Positions 1 to 9,716 of a DNA stretch of 64,000 nt are shown piece by piece; the first letter of the stretch is position 1, and the number at the start of each line of letters is the position of its first letter. The notes under the pieces were generated by a model that saw only the letters and a list, made by a program, of their open reading frames with translations, had not been told where the DNA came from and made no database searches. A program made the translations under genes and the position numbers. Location of the stretch: positions 107,389 to 171,388 of the forward strand of contig NZ_BMEU01000006.1 in assembly GCF_014637085.1 (NCBI RefSeq). Reading direction: 5' to 3'. This DNA is from Comamonas phosphati (GTDB lineage: Bacteria > Pseudomonadota > Gammaproteobacteria > Burkholderiales > Burkholderiaceae_C).

Positions 1-76
1 CGTCTTGTCTGTTGCGTGGTTGCCGAAATGATCTACCCGCCGTGGCCCGCTAACCGCCAGAAAGAGACACAGGCCC

Positions 77-97
77 TTGACCGCCCTGCGCGGTCAA
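77..97. repeat. Perfect 8-bp inverted repeat
   Basis: Arms TTGACCGC (77-84) and GCGGTCAA (90-97) flank a 5-base loop. On neither strand is the hairpin followed by a clear T-run, so a terminator role is doubtful. A binding site or partition/recombination site for the neighbouring module is possible but unproven. Confidence 0.4.
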
Positions 98-287
98 ATT
101 ATTGAAAGCGCGTCCTCAAGATCAAATCATTACCATCCCGCTCTCAATAAAAAAGTGCCGCTGTTCGCCCATTTGCATCCGGCACTACGAATGGGCAGGC
201 CAGCGGCCGGCCTGTTGGCCACCGCACCCGCTCACGCGCAGAGACGGAATCTCCGTTGCGGGCGCGACGACCCCAAATCATCCGGAT

Positions 288-299
288 TGTTAAAGAGCA
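288..299 (-). promoter_or_regulatory. boxA-like antitermination sequence
   Basis: Read on the minus strand this is TGCTCTTTAACA, identical to the boxA core found in bacterial rRNA leaders, where NusB/S10 bind. It lies about 50 bases after the stop of the RepB-like gene and points out of the window. With no rRNA in view it could be a leader remnant or chance. Confidence 0.35.
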
Positions 300-351
300 G
301 CGTGTCGCCCACACGGGCAGCACTACGACTTTCCAGTTGGAAGGGTTTCGA

Positions 352-1233
352 TCATTGATCCAATGACGTCGTCGCGACGATGGCCTCGAACTGTTCCAAC
401 ACTTCCGGGTGCTGCTGCCGGATGTAGCGGACCACCGCCTTGTTGTCCAACAGCTTCACCAGAAAGCCTTTGGCCAGCACCAGGTTGAGCACATCCTGAC
501 CGTAGGATTTTTCGACCAGCTTCAGTTGCCCTTGCAGGTTGCCCATTTCGCGCTCCATCTTCACCATCTGTTCCGCCGTGACGCCGGCTATCTTCCGTGG
601 CCGCTTCTCGCTGACCAGCAGCTGCGGCGGCGTGGCCGCGAGCAAGGCTTCGGCGTAGGCGACCGTCATGTTGTTGGCCGTGAGCATCAGCTCCACACAC
701 TCGACCTGCCGGGTGGGTTTGAGCTTGCGCAGCACCGCGCCGAGGTTTGCGGAGAAGTGCTGATCCTTCAGCATCTCGACCGCCTCCGGGCAGATGCCGT
801 CGAGCAGGCTCACCTTCTTGTGGATCTGGCTGATGTCCACGTTCAGCGCCTTGGCCAGCCTCTCGGGCGAGACACCGCGTTCGACTGCCCGCCGAAGCAT
901 ATGGTGCTCCTGAATGGACGAGATGCGGTTGATTCGGTTGTTGTAGGTATAGCTTTCGTCATCGGTGGCGATCAGGCACGGTGCGTCGGTGTAGCCGAGT
1001 TGGCGCAGCGCCAGCAGGCGCATGTGCCCGTCGAGCAGGATATGCTGGCCGGTGGTCTTGTCGGCCTTGCCCACGCTCAGGGGTTCGATCAAGCCGACCG
1101 CTTCCATCGACGCCACGATCTGCTTGAACTTGCGCGAGGTATGCAAGCCGTCCGGCGTCTTGCGCGACGGCAAAATCCGATCCAGCGCCAGCGTGATCGG
1201 CTCTGGGATGAACCCCAGCGGCGGCCGACTCAT
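352..1233 (-). CDS. ParB-like protein with RepB-type C-terminus
   Basis: A 293-residue ParB-family protein. The N-terminal third has the ParB/Srx-like signature (LLDGHMRLLAL), followed by a helix-turn-helix region (SPERLAKALNVDISQIHKKV) and a C-terminal part like plasmid partition RepB. The start at 1233 was chosen because its ATG overlaps the upstream stop (ATGA), implying translational coupling; an ATG seven codons earlier is less likely. It is the last gene of a recombinase-parB-repB set. Such pairs are known in mobile elements of Burkholderiales. No ParA is encoded here, so a classical partition role is not shown; DNA binding or control of the recombinase is an inference. Confidence 0.8.
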   Translation of the reverse strand: MSRPPLGFIPEPITLALDRILPSRKTPDGLHTSRKFKQIVASMEAVGLIEPLSVGKADKTTGQHILLDGHMRLLALRQLGYTDAPCLIATDDESYTYNNRINRISSIQEHHMLRRAVERGVSPERLAKALNVDISQIHKKVSLLDGICPEAVEMLKDQHFSANLGAVLRKLKPTRQVECVELMLTANNMTVAYAEALLAATPPQLLVSEKRPRKIAGVTAEQMVKMEREMGNLQGQLKLVEKSYGQDVLNLVLAKGFLVKLLDNKAVVRYIRQQHPEVLEQFEAIVATTSLDQ

Positions 1234-2129
1234 GTCGCGTGCCCTCCAGCCCATACGCGCTCGGCCAGTTGCTTGGGCAAGGTGTCCAGGCCTTCCGCGC
1301 GCAACAGGTTGGAGAAATGCTCGTCGGCCAGCAGCTGGCGTAGCGCCTCGATCACGAAAAGCAGGCGTTGCTGCGCGGATTCGGCCTTCTTGACCATCAG
1401 CTTCTGTCGTTCGACCTCGTGCTGATAGTTGCGCACCAGGCTGGAGGTGGTGACGGACAGTCCCTTGCGCGCGGGCCGGTGGGCCAGCGTTTTTCCGAGG
1501 GCGCTGCGCCGCTGAAGCACACGCCGCGCCTGCATCAGTTGCCCGCCGCGCAGTTGTCCGCTTTCGTAGGCGTCCTGCAACGCGGCCTGCACTGCTTCTT
1601 CGTCGCTGGCGCCCGCGATGGTAATGGCGACGTTGAGCGGAACCCTTCCGGCCTCGACGGCGGCCAGCAGGCGCTCCTCGCCTTTCTCGAAGAGGAGCAG
1701 GATGCCTTTGATGTAGTCGAGGCTCAGGCCGGTCTTCTGGGCGATGACGCGCTTGTCGTAGCCCTGCTGGCTCAACTGCTCGATGCTCATCAGCAGTTCC
1801 AACGCGCTATATTTCCTGCGGGCGATGTTCTCGGTCAGGCTCATGATGAAGGCGTCTTCGTCGTTGACCCGCACCACCAGCGCCGGAATCTCTCCCTCAC
1901 CGAGCGACTTGAACGCCTTGAGCCGGCCTTCCCCGCAAATCAGCAAGTAGCGTTTGCCATCTTCCAGATCGTCGCGCGGCGTGACCGTGACCGGTTTCTT
2001 CAGGCCGACGTTCTTGATGTTGCCGACGATCTCCTCGAAAACGCGGCCATTGCGGTCGCGCGGATTGAGCACGGCGATCTGATCTACCGGGATCATCTGC
2101 AGGTCGATGGCGTGATGCGGTTTGGTCAT
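1230..2129 (-). CDS. ParB/RepB/Spo0J-family protein
   Basis: A 299-residue ParB-like protein. Residues about 10-90 form the ParB N-domain with the ICGEGRLKAF motif and SLTENIARR, typical of the nucleotide-binding/clamp region. A helix-turn-helix follows (KRVIAQKTGLSLDYIKGIL). The start at 2129 overlaps the recombinase stop by ATGA; the open frame runs further upstream only as a shadow of the recombinase. It is coupled at both ends to its neighbours, so recombinase, ParB and RepB-like proteins are likely made together. Its DNA target is unknown and no parS-like repeat was identified. Confidence 0.85.
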   Translation of the reverse strand: MTKPHHAIDLQMIPVDQIAVLNPRDRNGRVFEEIVGNIKNVGLKKPVTVTPRDDLEDGKRYLLICGEGRLKAFKSLGEGEIPALVVRVNDEDAFIMSLTENIARRKYSALELLMSIEQLSQQGYDKRVIAQKTGLSLDYIKGILLLFEKGEERLLAAVEAGRVPLNVAITIAGASDEEAVQAALQDAYESGQLRGGQLMQARRVLQRRSALGKTLAHRPARKGLSVTTSSLVRNYQHEVERQKLMVKKAESAQQRLLFVIEALRQLLADEHFSNLLRAEGLDTLPKQLAERVWAGGHAT

Positions 2130-3691
2130 GCTGCCCTCCGGATACGGCTGCGCTCGGCCATGCCGTAGAGGTAGTCCAGGCTGTCGAAGCGGTAGCTCTC
2201 GAATTCGAGGCCGTTGTGATCGGCCAGATGGATGCCCGACTGGCCGAAGTCCAGACGCGGCAGCAGGTAGTAGTCCAGCGGCGCTTGGTTCGTTTCGTCG
2301 AGCCGGACGGCGACCGTGATGTCGGGCGCCAGGCTGGTGTCGAAGCGCACCTTCCAGCGGCGGCGTTCGTTGCCCAGCAACTGGCAACGCGAGAGCACCA
2401 GTGAGACGGTGAACTCGCGGTTGACCGTGAGCAGGTCGGTCGCCGGATCGCGCACGACCATGCCGCCGACCTCGGCGATCATCCGCTCGCTCTGGCCGAC
2501 GATCTCCGGGTGCAGTCGGCGCAGGAACTGGTTGACCTCCAGATACTGGTAGTCCCGATCCGGCGTGAAGCCGACTGTCTGGTAGGCGCGGATCAGACTT
2601 CCGAAGCGGTGCGCATAGGCCGCCGCCGAGGGCATCCCTTCGGCTTCGTCAATGATCAGGCCGGAGAGGTAGCCGTGCTGCTGGAACAGGCGGCGCAGCT
2701 TTTCGATCAGTTCCTCGTTGCTGAAGCGGTGCGCGCGCTCGCGCAGGATGCCCTGCGCCGTGTAGAACAGATCGGGCGGCACGATGCCTTCGAACGCGCT
2801 TTCCTTCCTGATCCACATCTCCGGCTGGTTTACCACCCGCACCTTCTTGAGCTTGAAGGAGCGACGGTTGTAGACGTTGTTGCCGATGTACTTCTCGTTC
2901 GACAGCACCTCGCGTACCGTGGCCCGAGTCCACGCACGGCCCAGGTCGGTCTGGATGCCCTGGGTGTTGAGCCGATCTGCGATTTCCGACTCAAACAGGC
3001 CGCCCTCGACGAACCAGCGGTAGATCTGGTTGACGACGGCGACTTCTTCGTCCGGGCCGGGCTGCAAGATCACGCGGTCGGTTTGCAGGCTCTTGTGCTC
3101 GCCGCGCGACAGTTGCCCCTTCACCGCGCCGGACTGGTCGATCAGCACGCGGCGCAGACCGTAACCCGCAGGACCGCCTTGCCGAAAGCCGAGCTCGATC
3201 AGGCGGCACTGCCCGGCGAACACCTTGGCCGACAGCTCGCGGCTGTACTCGCCCGCCATAGCGCGCTTGACGCCTTTGACGATGGTAGACACCGGCGAGC
3301 CGTCGTTCTCGAACTGCTCGGCGCAATAGGCAACCTGGATGCCGGCGCGCCGGCAGATGTATTCGTAATAGGCGCTCTCGTCGGCGTCCTGGAACCTGCC
3401 CCAGCGACTGACGTCGTATACAAGGATGACCTGGAAATCCGCCTGACCCGATTCGACATCGCGGATCAGTTGCTGCAGGGCCTGTCGGCCATCGATGCGC
3501 AGACCGCTCTTGCCTTCGTCGGCGTAGGTGCGCACGATCTCGATGCCACGCCGCTGGGCGTAATCGCGGATCTTGTCGGCTTGGTTCTCGGTCGAGTACT
3601 GCTGATGCTCGGTGGACATCCGAACGTACTCGGCGGCGCGGAACACTGCCGGGCGATCCGGCTGGTCTATCGACGGCTCATCTGGCTGCAT
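2126..3691 (-). CDS. Large serine recombinase
   Basis: A 521-residue recombinase. The N-terminal resolvase domain starts near residue 20 with YVRMSTEHQQYSTENQ, carrying the catalytic serine and arginine, and continues with LVYDVSRWGR and DGSPVSTIVKGVKRAMAGEYSRELS. The middle has the recombinase domain (GPAGYGLRR, NEKYIGNNVYNRRSF). It catalyses site-specific strand exchange, probably moving the module. It is the first gene of the coupled recombinase-ParB-RepB operon, with the cysteine-rich gene 175 bases upstream on the same strand. No zinc-ribbon was obvious. Attachment sites could not be defined. Confidence 0.88.
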   Translation of the reverse strand: MQPDEPSIDQPDRPAVFRAAEYVRMSTEHQQYSTENQADKIRDYAQRRGIEIVRTYADEGKSGLRIDGRQALQQLIRDVESGQADFQVILVYDVSRWGRFQDADESAYYEYICRRAGIQVAYCAEQFENDGSPVSTIVKGVKRAMAGEYSRELSAKVFAGQCRLIELGFRQGGPAGYGLRRVLIDQSGAVKGQLSRGEHKSLQTDRVILQPGPDEEVAVVNQIYRWFVEGGLFESEIADRLNTQGIQTDLGRAWTRATVREVLSNEKYIGNNVYNRRSFKLKKVRVVNQPEMWIRKESAFEGIVPPDLFYTAQGILRERAHRFSNEELIEKLRRLFQQHGYLSGLIIDEAEGMPSAAAYAHRFGSLIRAYQTVGFTPDRDYQYLEVNQFLRRLHPEIVGQSERMIAEVGGMVVRDPATDLLTVNREFTVSLVLSRCQLLGNERRRWKVRFDTSLAPDITVAVRLDETNQAPLDYYLLPRLDFGQSGIHLADHNGLEFESYRFDSLDYLYGMAERSRIRRAA

Positions 3692-3866
3692 AGGACCCGA
3701 TCTCTTTGTTGTTGGCGTTCTTGCTCTCGGGTCAGCCTTTCACTTCATAGGTTGGGCCATGGCCGGGGAGGCAAGGCCGTGGCGCTTTCCGCCGAAATCG
3801 TTCTCATGCAGGGTGATCGAGGGCACATTTGGGCTCGAAAATACAGAGTCCCAGCCGAAAAGCCCA

Positions 3867-4322
3867 TCACGTCCTCTCTTTGCAAGCGTCCTTTTTGCAA
3901 GGGCAGTCGACACACACGGGGGTGATTTCGACGACCAATGCCCTGCTGCTGGACGCGTCAGTCCCTCTTACCGGCGTGATCCTGTACAAGCCCGGGGTCA
4001 GCGAAGGTGTCCAGCACGCGTCCATCTTTGCAAGGGAGGTGTTGCCGGATTGAACGGCCCGTTGCCGATCTCGATTGCGTTCCGCATACTCTGGGTGGGT
4101 GTCGCGGTAGTTGCGCCAGTAGTCTGGATGGCTCTCAAGCCACGCTCGCTGGGCGTCACGCTGGTTGCCCCGGTAGTCAGGGTCGGATCGCAGCTTGTTG
4201 ACATGCCACCGGCGTTTTCGGGCACGTTGGCAATCTGGCAATGAACAGTAGGTCTGGTTCGGGGCTTGTGGGCGTGGCTGGAAGGCCTGGCCGCAGCAGG
4301 CGCAGCGCTTGGTCGTCATCAA
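3867..4322 (-). CDS. Cysteine-rich hypothetical protein
   Basis: A 151-residue basic protein with an N-terminal zinc-ribbon-like pattern (CACCGQAFQ then YCSLPDCQRARK), an Arg/Tyr/Asp-rich helical middle with repeated DPDYRGN/HPDYWRNYRD/HPEYAERNRD units, and a C-terminal CVDCPCKKDAC cluster. The family is not one I can name. Proteins of this look are found upstream of this recombinase type in Burkholderiales as I recall, so it may be an accessory DNA-binding factor. A palindrome overlaps the region just before its ribosome-binding site, hinting at autoregulation. Confidence 0.6.
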   Translation of the reverse strand: MMTTKRCACCGQAFQPRPQAPNQTYCSLPDCQRARKRRWHVNKLRSDPDYRGNQRDAQRAWLESHPDYWRNYRDTHPEYAERNRDRQRAVQSGNTSLAKMDACWTPSLTPGLYRITPVRGTDASSSRALVVEITPVCVDCPCKKDACKERT

Positions 4323-4328
4323 TTTTCT

Positions 4329-4347
4329 CCATACGAAAAACGTATGG
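4329..4347 (-). promoter_or_regulatory. Palindrome at the ribosome-binding site of the Cys-rich gene
   Basis: CCATACG (4329-4335) and CGTATGG (4341-4347) form perfect 7-base arms around a 5-base A run. On the minus strand the hairpin ends in the GGAGA that serves as Shine-Dalgarno for the gene starting at 4322. It could be a repressor operator or an RNA hairpin that masks translation start. Confidence 0.5.
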
Positions 4348-4763
4348 AAACCATGAGTGACTACGCCGTACCCTGGTCAATGCGGGGATCGCGGGGAGCT
4401 TCGGCGGCTGCGTGAGGGCATCCTTGCGCGCCACGGGCCTGAAACCGCTTGAGTTCGCTACATGGAATGCATGGCACAAGCATTGACGGACACGGGTTCG
4501 ATTCCGCAAATGGGAATCGAACTGGTGGCCTGTTTCCTGCACACGGTTGATGCCAACGAGCAGTCGGAGCTAGTAGGATTGCGGACATCAAGGGCCGGAT
4601 TCCGCACCTTTTCACAGGAGTTCGAAGCGGTTGTAAGACGCTGAGTTACTGAGGTTTGGCGCAGGGCTCCGCCCCACCATACCCATTTGTTGATGGAAGC
4701 CCGCCTCGTGCGGGCTTCTTCATTATTGGGCTGACATGTCGAATCCTGCCGGTCGGCTCAGAT
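4348..4763. other. Gene-poor junction between the recombinase module and the island
   Basis: No convincing protein gene. It holds a tRNA T-arm-like stretch (GGGTTCGATTCC, about 4493-4504) without the rest of a tRNA, and a plus-strand terminator (4697-4717). The T-arm-like piece could be an old attachment-site remnant; a similar one lies near 10198. Confidence 0.35.
4697..4717 (+). terminator. Rho-independent terminator
   Basis: AAGCCCGC (4697-4704) and GCGGGCTT (4710-4717) form a perfect 8-bp stem with loop CTCGT, followed by CTTCATT. No plus-strand gene is recognised just upstream, so the transcript it once ended may be lost. Confidence 0.6.
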
Positions 4764-5520
4764 TCAGCGTCCCTGCAGGACATCCAATGCTGAGTCCAAT
4801 TTGGCGACCGATTCGACTACGATCCTGACGGTGGCGCGGTCAAACTCGTGATCACGTTGCGAGTCATGTACTCCGCTGTTGAGATAGCCCCATTCGATAC
4901 TCGAGCCGTTTACGTTGAGTAAAGCCGCGAGTGCGGCAACTGCCTCGGGCGCACCTGCGTGTTGTGTGGCGATCCGATCAACGACCGATCGCAACTTGGT
5001 GCACTTGTTGTTCAATTCCCAGGGCGAGCGTGGTCCAGCCAACTTGATATCGATTCGCCCATCTGTCCGCCTGCCTAACCAGGTCCACAGGCGGTCCGTG
5101 AGACTCTCAAGCGCCGGTCGTGCTTGGCGTAGTGCCTCGCGCTTCTCCTCCGCTGCCAGCGCTTGCTGGGCTAGCAAAACATAGTTTTTCGTTGGAGGGT
5201 CACTATCGACGCGCAGCTCGTGCTCCCCCTGATGCGGTAGAAACTTGTAGCGCTTGATGGCAGCGGCCCGCTTGGCGCCCAATTCCTGTTGAATGCGATG
5301 CAAGAATTCCTCCGCGTGCGACGTGAGGATGACCTGCTTCCCGTCGAGCAGACCATTCTCGAAGAAAGTACGCCAGATTCCATCGCGGTGGTCATCATCG
5401 ATGGCATTGACCACATCATCGAAGATAACAACGGGGCACCCCTGCGCTATGTTTTTGGCAAGCAGGATCGCCAATCCAAGGCACTTGATGTGTCCTTCAC
5501 TGAAGACAATCAGCGCGTCG
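4764..5520 (-). pseudogene. C-terminal remnant of an SMC/RecF-like AAA ATPase
   Basis: The minus strand reads the carboxyl end of a large P-loop ATPase: an ABC-signature-like segment (FSEGHIKCLGLAILLAKN), Walker B (PVVIFDDVVNAID) and the H-loop (ILTSHAEEF), then about 190 further residues to a stop at 4764. The reading frame of the true gene continues upstream of the ATG at 5474 to about 5520, where similarity stops. The Walker A and coiled-coil parts are missing, so it cannot be an active ATPase. Such ATPases are common in defence islands beside restriction genes. It abuts the broken restriction gene head to head. Confidence 0.7.
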
Positions 5521-6386
5521 TAGCCTCGTTTATCGACGATGCCTATCGACGAGCGGCGCGCATCTTCAGCCCTGACATTTCTCGCACTTATGTGGATGCC
5601 ATGGCTTACCGCGTGGCAGACCCTGCCGATGCGTACGAATTCGAGGAGGCGCTTGTAGAAGCTCGTGTGTCCGTCGCCGCGCTCGGTCTAGTGACAGAGG
5701 TACAGCCTCTGTTCGATGCCGAGGCGGAAAAGGTGGCTAAAACATGGTTGGAGAGCTACAACGCAGCGATCAAGGGGTTATCGCACGACCGGCAGGAGTC
5801 TTATCGTCAAATTCGCGAGATGAGCGCCGAGCCGCAAGACGTTGATCTGGTGAGGCCGGAGGGCAGATTTGAGATGACGAAGGCTCGCGAGCACGATGTC
5901 GAGACATCACTTCCGAGCTACAAGAAGCATCTGCTCTGCGATGCGCAGGGCGACTATCCGGCGGTGCTGAACAGCTGGGAAATGAGAGTGATCGAAGTAG
6001 AGGCGAAGCGTGAAGGGTTCAGCTTCTGGTACCGCAACCCCCAACAACCCGGGCAGTCATCGCTCGGCATTGCTTACCTGGTCGGCGAGCAATACGGGAT
6101 CGTTCGTCCGGACTTCGTTTTCTTTGCCACTCAAGCAGATGGGACCGTGGTGGCCGACATTGTTGACCCGCATGGCCTACATCTGGCCGATGCGCTGCCC
6201 AAGCTGCAGGGGCTTGCCGCCTATGCTGAGACGCATGCCAATGCCTACCGACGCATCGAGTCTGTGGCAGAGGCACTGGGTAAACTGCGCGTGCTTGATC
6301 TGACCAAAGACGATGTGCGTCAAGCCATTGCCTTGGCGAAGGATGCGGCGGGTCTTTTTAGCGGAGCATTGGCGGTGGATTACTGA
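5521..6386 (+). pseudogene. C-terminal remnant of a type III restriction/DEAD-helicase subunit
   Basis: The open frame continues to the left only as a shadow of the ATPase remnant; from about 5521 it reads the tail of a restriction-type DEAD/DEAH helicase. Recognisable parts are an FWYRNP segment, IVRPDFVFF and VVADIVDPHGLHLADA, which resemble the endonuclease-like C-terminal region of res-type subunits. About 285 residues remain; the helicase motifs are absent. It was probably divergently transcribed from the ATPase gene until a deletion removed both amino-terminal halves. Confidence 0.65.
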
Positions 6387-6871
6387 TGGCCCGAGTCAAA
6401 TGCAGTGACCGTTTGACGCCACCCTCGGTGTTCGACAGCCCGAATGGCCGGCTTCCACAGGATCCCGAAATAGAACTTCGGGAAATCAGCGCCACATAGC
6501 CAACTGTCGACTACTAATGTCAGGGTCGGCTTTGAAGAAGGTAGTTCGGAAAACGCTATGCCTGGAACCAGCCTTTAGGCGCTGGTTGCAGTAGGAGTCA
6601 ACACCAGCAAGCAGCCTTAAATTTGATCAGCGGATACAGGCGCAGCTGGTCAGTTGTACCGGAATCGGCACCGGCGCGATTTCCTTTGGTCCCTGCCTCA
6701 GTCAAAGGCTCGTGCGGCACCATACCTTGTTTGGCAGCGGGATAGCAGCCCCCAACGCTACGAACGTTGGGACCGTGGTTCTGCGGAATTAGGTTAGTCC
6801 CGACTACGAGCGGCCCCCCGGCAAGGTCCTGTCACTCAAAAGTCGATTGTGGCTGCATATCGTGTTACAAC
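6387..6871. other. Intergenic stretch upstream of the ABC-3C operon
   Basis: No protein gene recognised. A stem-loop with arms CCCAACG (6751-6757) and CGTTGGG (6765-6771) is the only clear structure; it could be an operator for the downstream operon. The stretch probably contains the operon promoter, but I cannot place -35/-10 boxes confidently. Confidence 0.4.
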
Positions 6872-7083
6872 ATGTGTGTCAAGGACGCTATCGAATTACT
6901 CTGGGAGGACTTTGTGATCAGAACAATGAGGATCAGCGTTCGTCAGGCCGCAGAAGCCGCTGACGTCGTAGCGGTCCGACCAACGTACGCTTTCCTGAAC
7001 GGGTCATCGCCGACCCCTGCCGATATTGTGGACATGCAGCATCGTTGCTTCGGTCGTCTCAACTCGAAGGACCAGCCCAGCCG

Positions 7084-7087
<4 letters not shown>
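6872..7087 (+). CDS. Possible small protein preceding the HNH gene
   Basis: A 71-residue open frame from ATG 6872 whose stop overlaps the HNH start by ATGA, the usual sign of coupling. The middle (RISVRQAAEAADV) hints at a helix-turn-helix but is too short to be sure, and the frame also runs open upstream. It could be a regulator of the operon or a chance frame. No family recognised. Confidence 0.3.
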
Positions 7088-7885
<798 letters not shown>

Positions 7886-7899
<14 letters not shown>

Positions 7900-8104
7900 C
7901 AAATTTACAAGACTTGAGGAGTCAACCATCTTCAAAATGGCGAATATCCTTCGCGGCAGGCCTGATTCCGAGAGTGTGTTGGATCTATATCGCCGAACAT
8001 TAGGCGTTTTCCAAGATGCAAGCGAATTCCTTCATGCAGTTGATGCGCTTTTTGTGCTCGGCATGTTGGACGTAGACGAACACGGACAGGTTAAATATGC
8101 TTAA
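7886..8104 (+). CDS. ABC-3C middle component (small)
   Basis: A 72-residue protein from ATG 7886, preceded by GAGG six bases upstream. It begins LVPSKFTRLEESTIFKMA and ends in the pattern DALFVLGMLDVDEHG, which resembles the short middle component (MC6-type) of ABC-three-component systems. Middle components are thought to bridge the ATPase and the effector. It overlaps the HNH gene by 14 bases and the ATPase gene by 8, so the three are translationally linked. The family call rests on pattern and context. Confidence 0.72.
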
Positions 8105-9716
8105 AGCAATAAATTGTGAGCATTTTAGTCAGGGTGAAGTTAAATTTCATCTCGGTCTAAATATAGTTCTGGGAGACGATGATGCTCGTAACTCAATAGG
8201 AAAGTCGACTGTTTTAATGGTGATTGATTTCATCATGGGCGGGACTACGTTTCTAAAGGATGAAGCAGGTGTCATCAGAGAACTTGGGCATCATCATTAC
8301 AATTTCTCATTTGAGTTTGGTGGCGAATTCTTCTATTTCTCGCGTGATACCGCCTTGCCGGAAGTTGTCCATCTATGTGACGAAAACTACAAACGGCTAG
8401 GTGAGAAACCTATCGATGAGTACAAGATTTTTCTGGAGGAAAAATATGATCTAGAAGATTTTGAGACATCTTTTAGGTCGATGGTTAATCCATATTCTAG
8501 AATATGGCGCAAGGGAGGGTTGGATCCGAATCAGCCATTTATTGGAGCAGCGAAAGAAGCGAATTCTGCTGCGATCGCCAGAGTTATAGATATGTTTGGT
8601 CGAAGCTCTGACATAGCTACTGAGCGGGCCGTCCTTGAAGCTCAAAAAGATAAGAAAACACTCATCAGTAAATCTATGGGTGCGAATATCATTCCGAGTA
8701 TCAACAAAACAAAGCGCGATGAAAATATCCGCCTGATCGAGGAAAATGGAGGAAAGATTCAGCAGCTTAAAGATGGCTTCGGAGGTGCATTGAATGCCTA
8801 CGAATCACTTTTTGATGAAGAGCTTAAAAGGCAGCAGTATCGGAAAAATGACTTAACTGCTTCCCGTGCAGAGTTGCAGAACAAGATAAGGCGTTTACAG
8901 CGAGAAATGTCGGGAATTACTCCGCGACTGGCTGCGAACATCGCACTTTTGTCGGACTTTTTCCCTGCTATCAATGTTGACCGTTTGGAGCAGGTTGAGA
9001 TGTTCCATCAAAAAATTGGAGCTGCCGTAAAAAAAGAACTAAAAGAAGAGCTTGCTGTTGCACAACAGGAAGACACAGCTCTCGGCGCTGAAATTACGAC
9101 AATTGAGAGTCATATTCAGGCAAAGCTTCGTTCGAAAGGGATGCCTGACGATCTTTTCAAACAGGTGTTCGATCTCAAAGAAACTACCGATAGGGCGGCA
9201 GAGGAGAACCGGCACTATGATCAGAAAGTCGACCTAGAGGAAGCAATCAAAGCCACCAACGAAAGACTTGATAGGATATACACGAGGATATTTATAGATA
9301 TCGAAAATAGCATTAATTTGAAGTTAAAAGCATTTAATGCTGTAGTTTATGGCGCGTCTAGAGCCAGCTCAGAATTACGCTTTAAAAGCGCGAGCGCGTA
9401 TCAATTTACATCGCCTGCGGATTCTGGAACAGGAGCATCGTTTGCAGGCTTGATTGGCTTTGACCTTGCGATGCTTTCGTTGACCAAAATTCCTTATATC
9501 ATTCACGACTCGGTTATCTACAAAAACATTCAGGTAACGGCAGTCAAAAGAATTTTGCGCATCCTGGCGGCAACAAGGGCAAAACAGATCTTCGTTTCGT
9601 TCGATGAAGGTAAGAAGTATGGCTCTGAATTTGTCCAGTTCCTTCAGCGCTTCACAGTTTTGAAACTAGCTCATGACAAGTTGCTGTACAAAAAGGACTG
9701 GCGTGATCGCAAGTGA
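8097..9716 (+). CDS. DUF2326-type ABC ATPase of an ABC-3C system
   Basis: A 539-residue SMC/RecN-like ATPase. Walker A is a divergent NSIGKST near residue 32 within LGDDDARNSIGKST. A long coiled coil spans roughly residues 185-400. The C-terminal DUF2326 half carries a signature-like stretch (GTGASFAGLIGFDLAML) and a Walker B-like IPYIIHDS. In this family the ATPase senses an invader or DNA state and controls the effector; here the partner is the HNH protein. It is the last gene of the operon. The gene is much AT-richer than the surrounding chromosome. Confidence 0.82.
   Translation: MLKAINCEHFSQGEVKFHLGLNIVLGDDDARNSIGKSTVLMVIDFIMGGTTFLKDEAGVIRELGHHHYNFSFEFGGEFFYFSRDTALPEVVHLCDENYKRLGEKPIDEYKIFLEEKYDLEDFETSFRSMVNPYSRIWRKGGLDPNQPFIGAAKEANSAAIARVIDMFGRSSDIATERAVLEAQKDKKTLISKSMGANIIPSINKTKRDENIRLIEENGGKIQQLKDGFGGALNAYESLFDEELKRQQYRKNDLTASRAELQNKIRRLQREMSGITPRLAANIALLSDFFPAINVDRLEQVEMFHQKIGAAVKKELKEELAVAQQEDTALGAEITTIESHIQAKLRSKGMPDDLFKQVFDLKETTDRAAEENRHYDQKVDLEEAIKATNERLDRIYTRIFIDIENSINLKLKAFNAVVYGASRASSELRFKSASAYQFTSPADSGTGASFAGLIGFDLAMLSLTKIPYIIHDSVIYKNIQVTAVKRILRILAATRAKQIFVSFDEGKKYGSEFVQFLQRFTVLKLAHDKLLYKKDWRDRK

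Larger units (their letters stand above)
1..351. other. Left-edge stretch without a recognised gene
   Basis: I recognise no protein gene here. The stretch lies downstream of the minus-strand partition genes and holds an 8-bp palindrome (77-97) and, on the minus strand, a boxA-like sequence (288-299). It may be the flank into which the recombinase module inserted, possibly near an rRNA-type leader, but no rRNA sequence is visible before the window ends. Confidence 0.4.

Noticed and set aside
4462-4644. A 60-residue frame and a T-arm-like sequence suggesting a tRNA or tmRNA
   Set aside because: No acceptor, D or anticodon arm can be folded around the T-arm-like piece, and the protein frame lacks any pattern; kept only as a possible att remnant.
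5289-5520. N-terminal part of the plus-strand restriction-like frame
   Set aside because: This part is antisense to the ATPase remnant, which shows Walker B and H-loop motifs; the frame is open by chance and does not extend the real gene.
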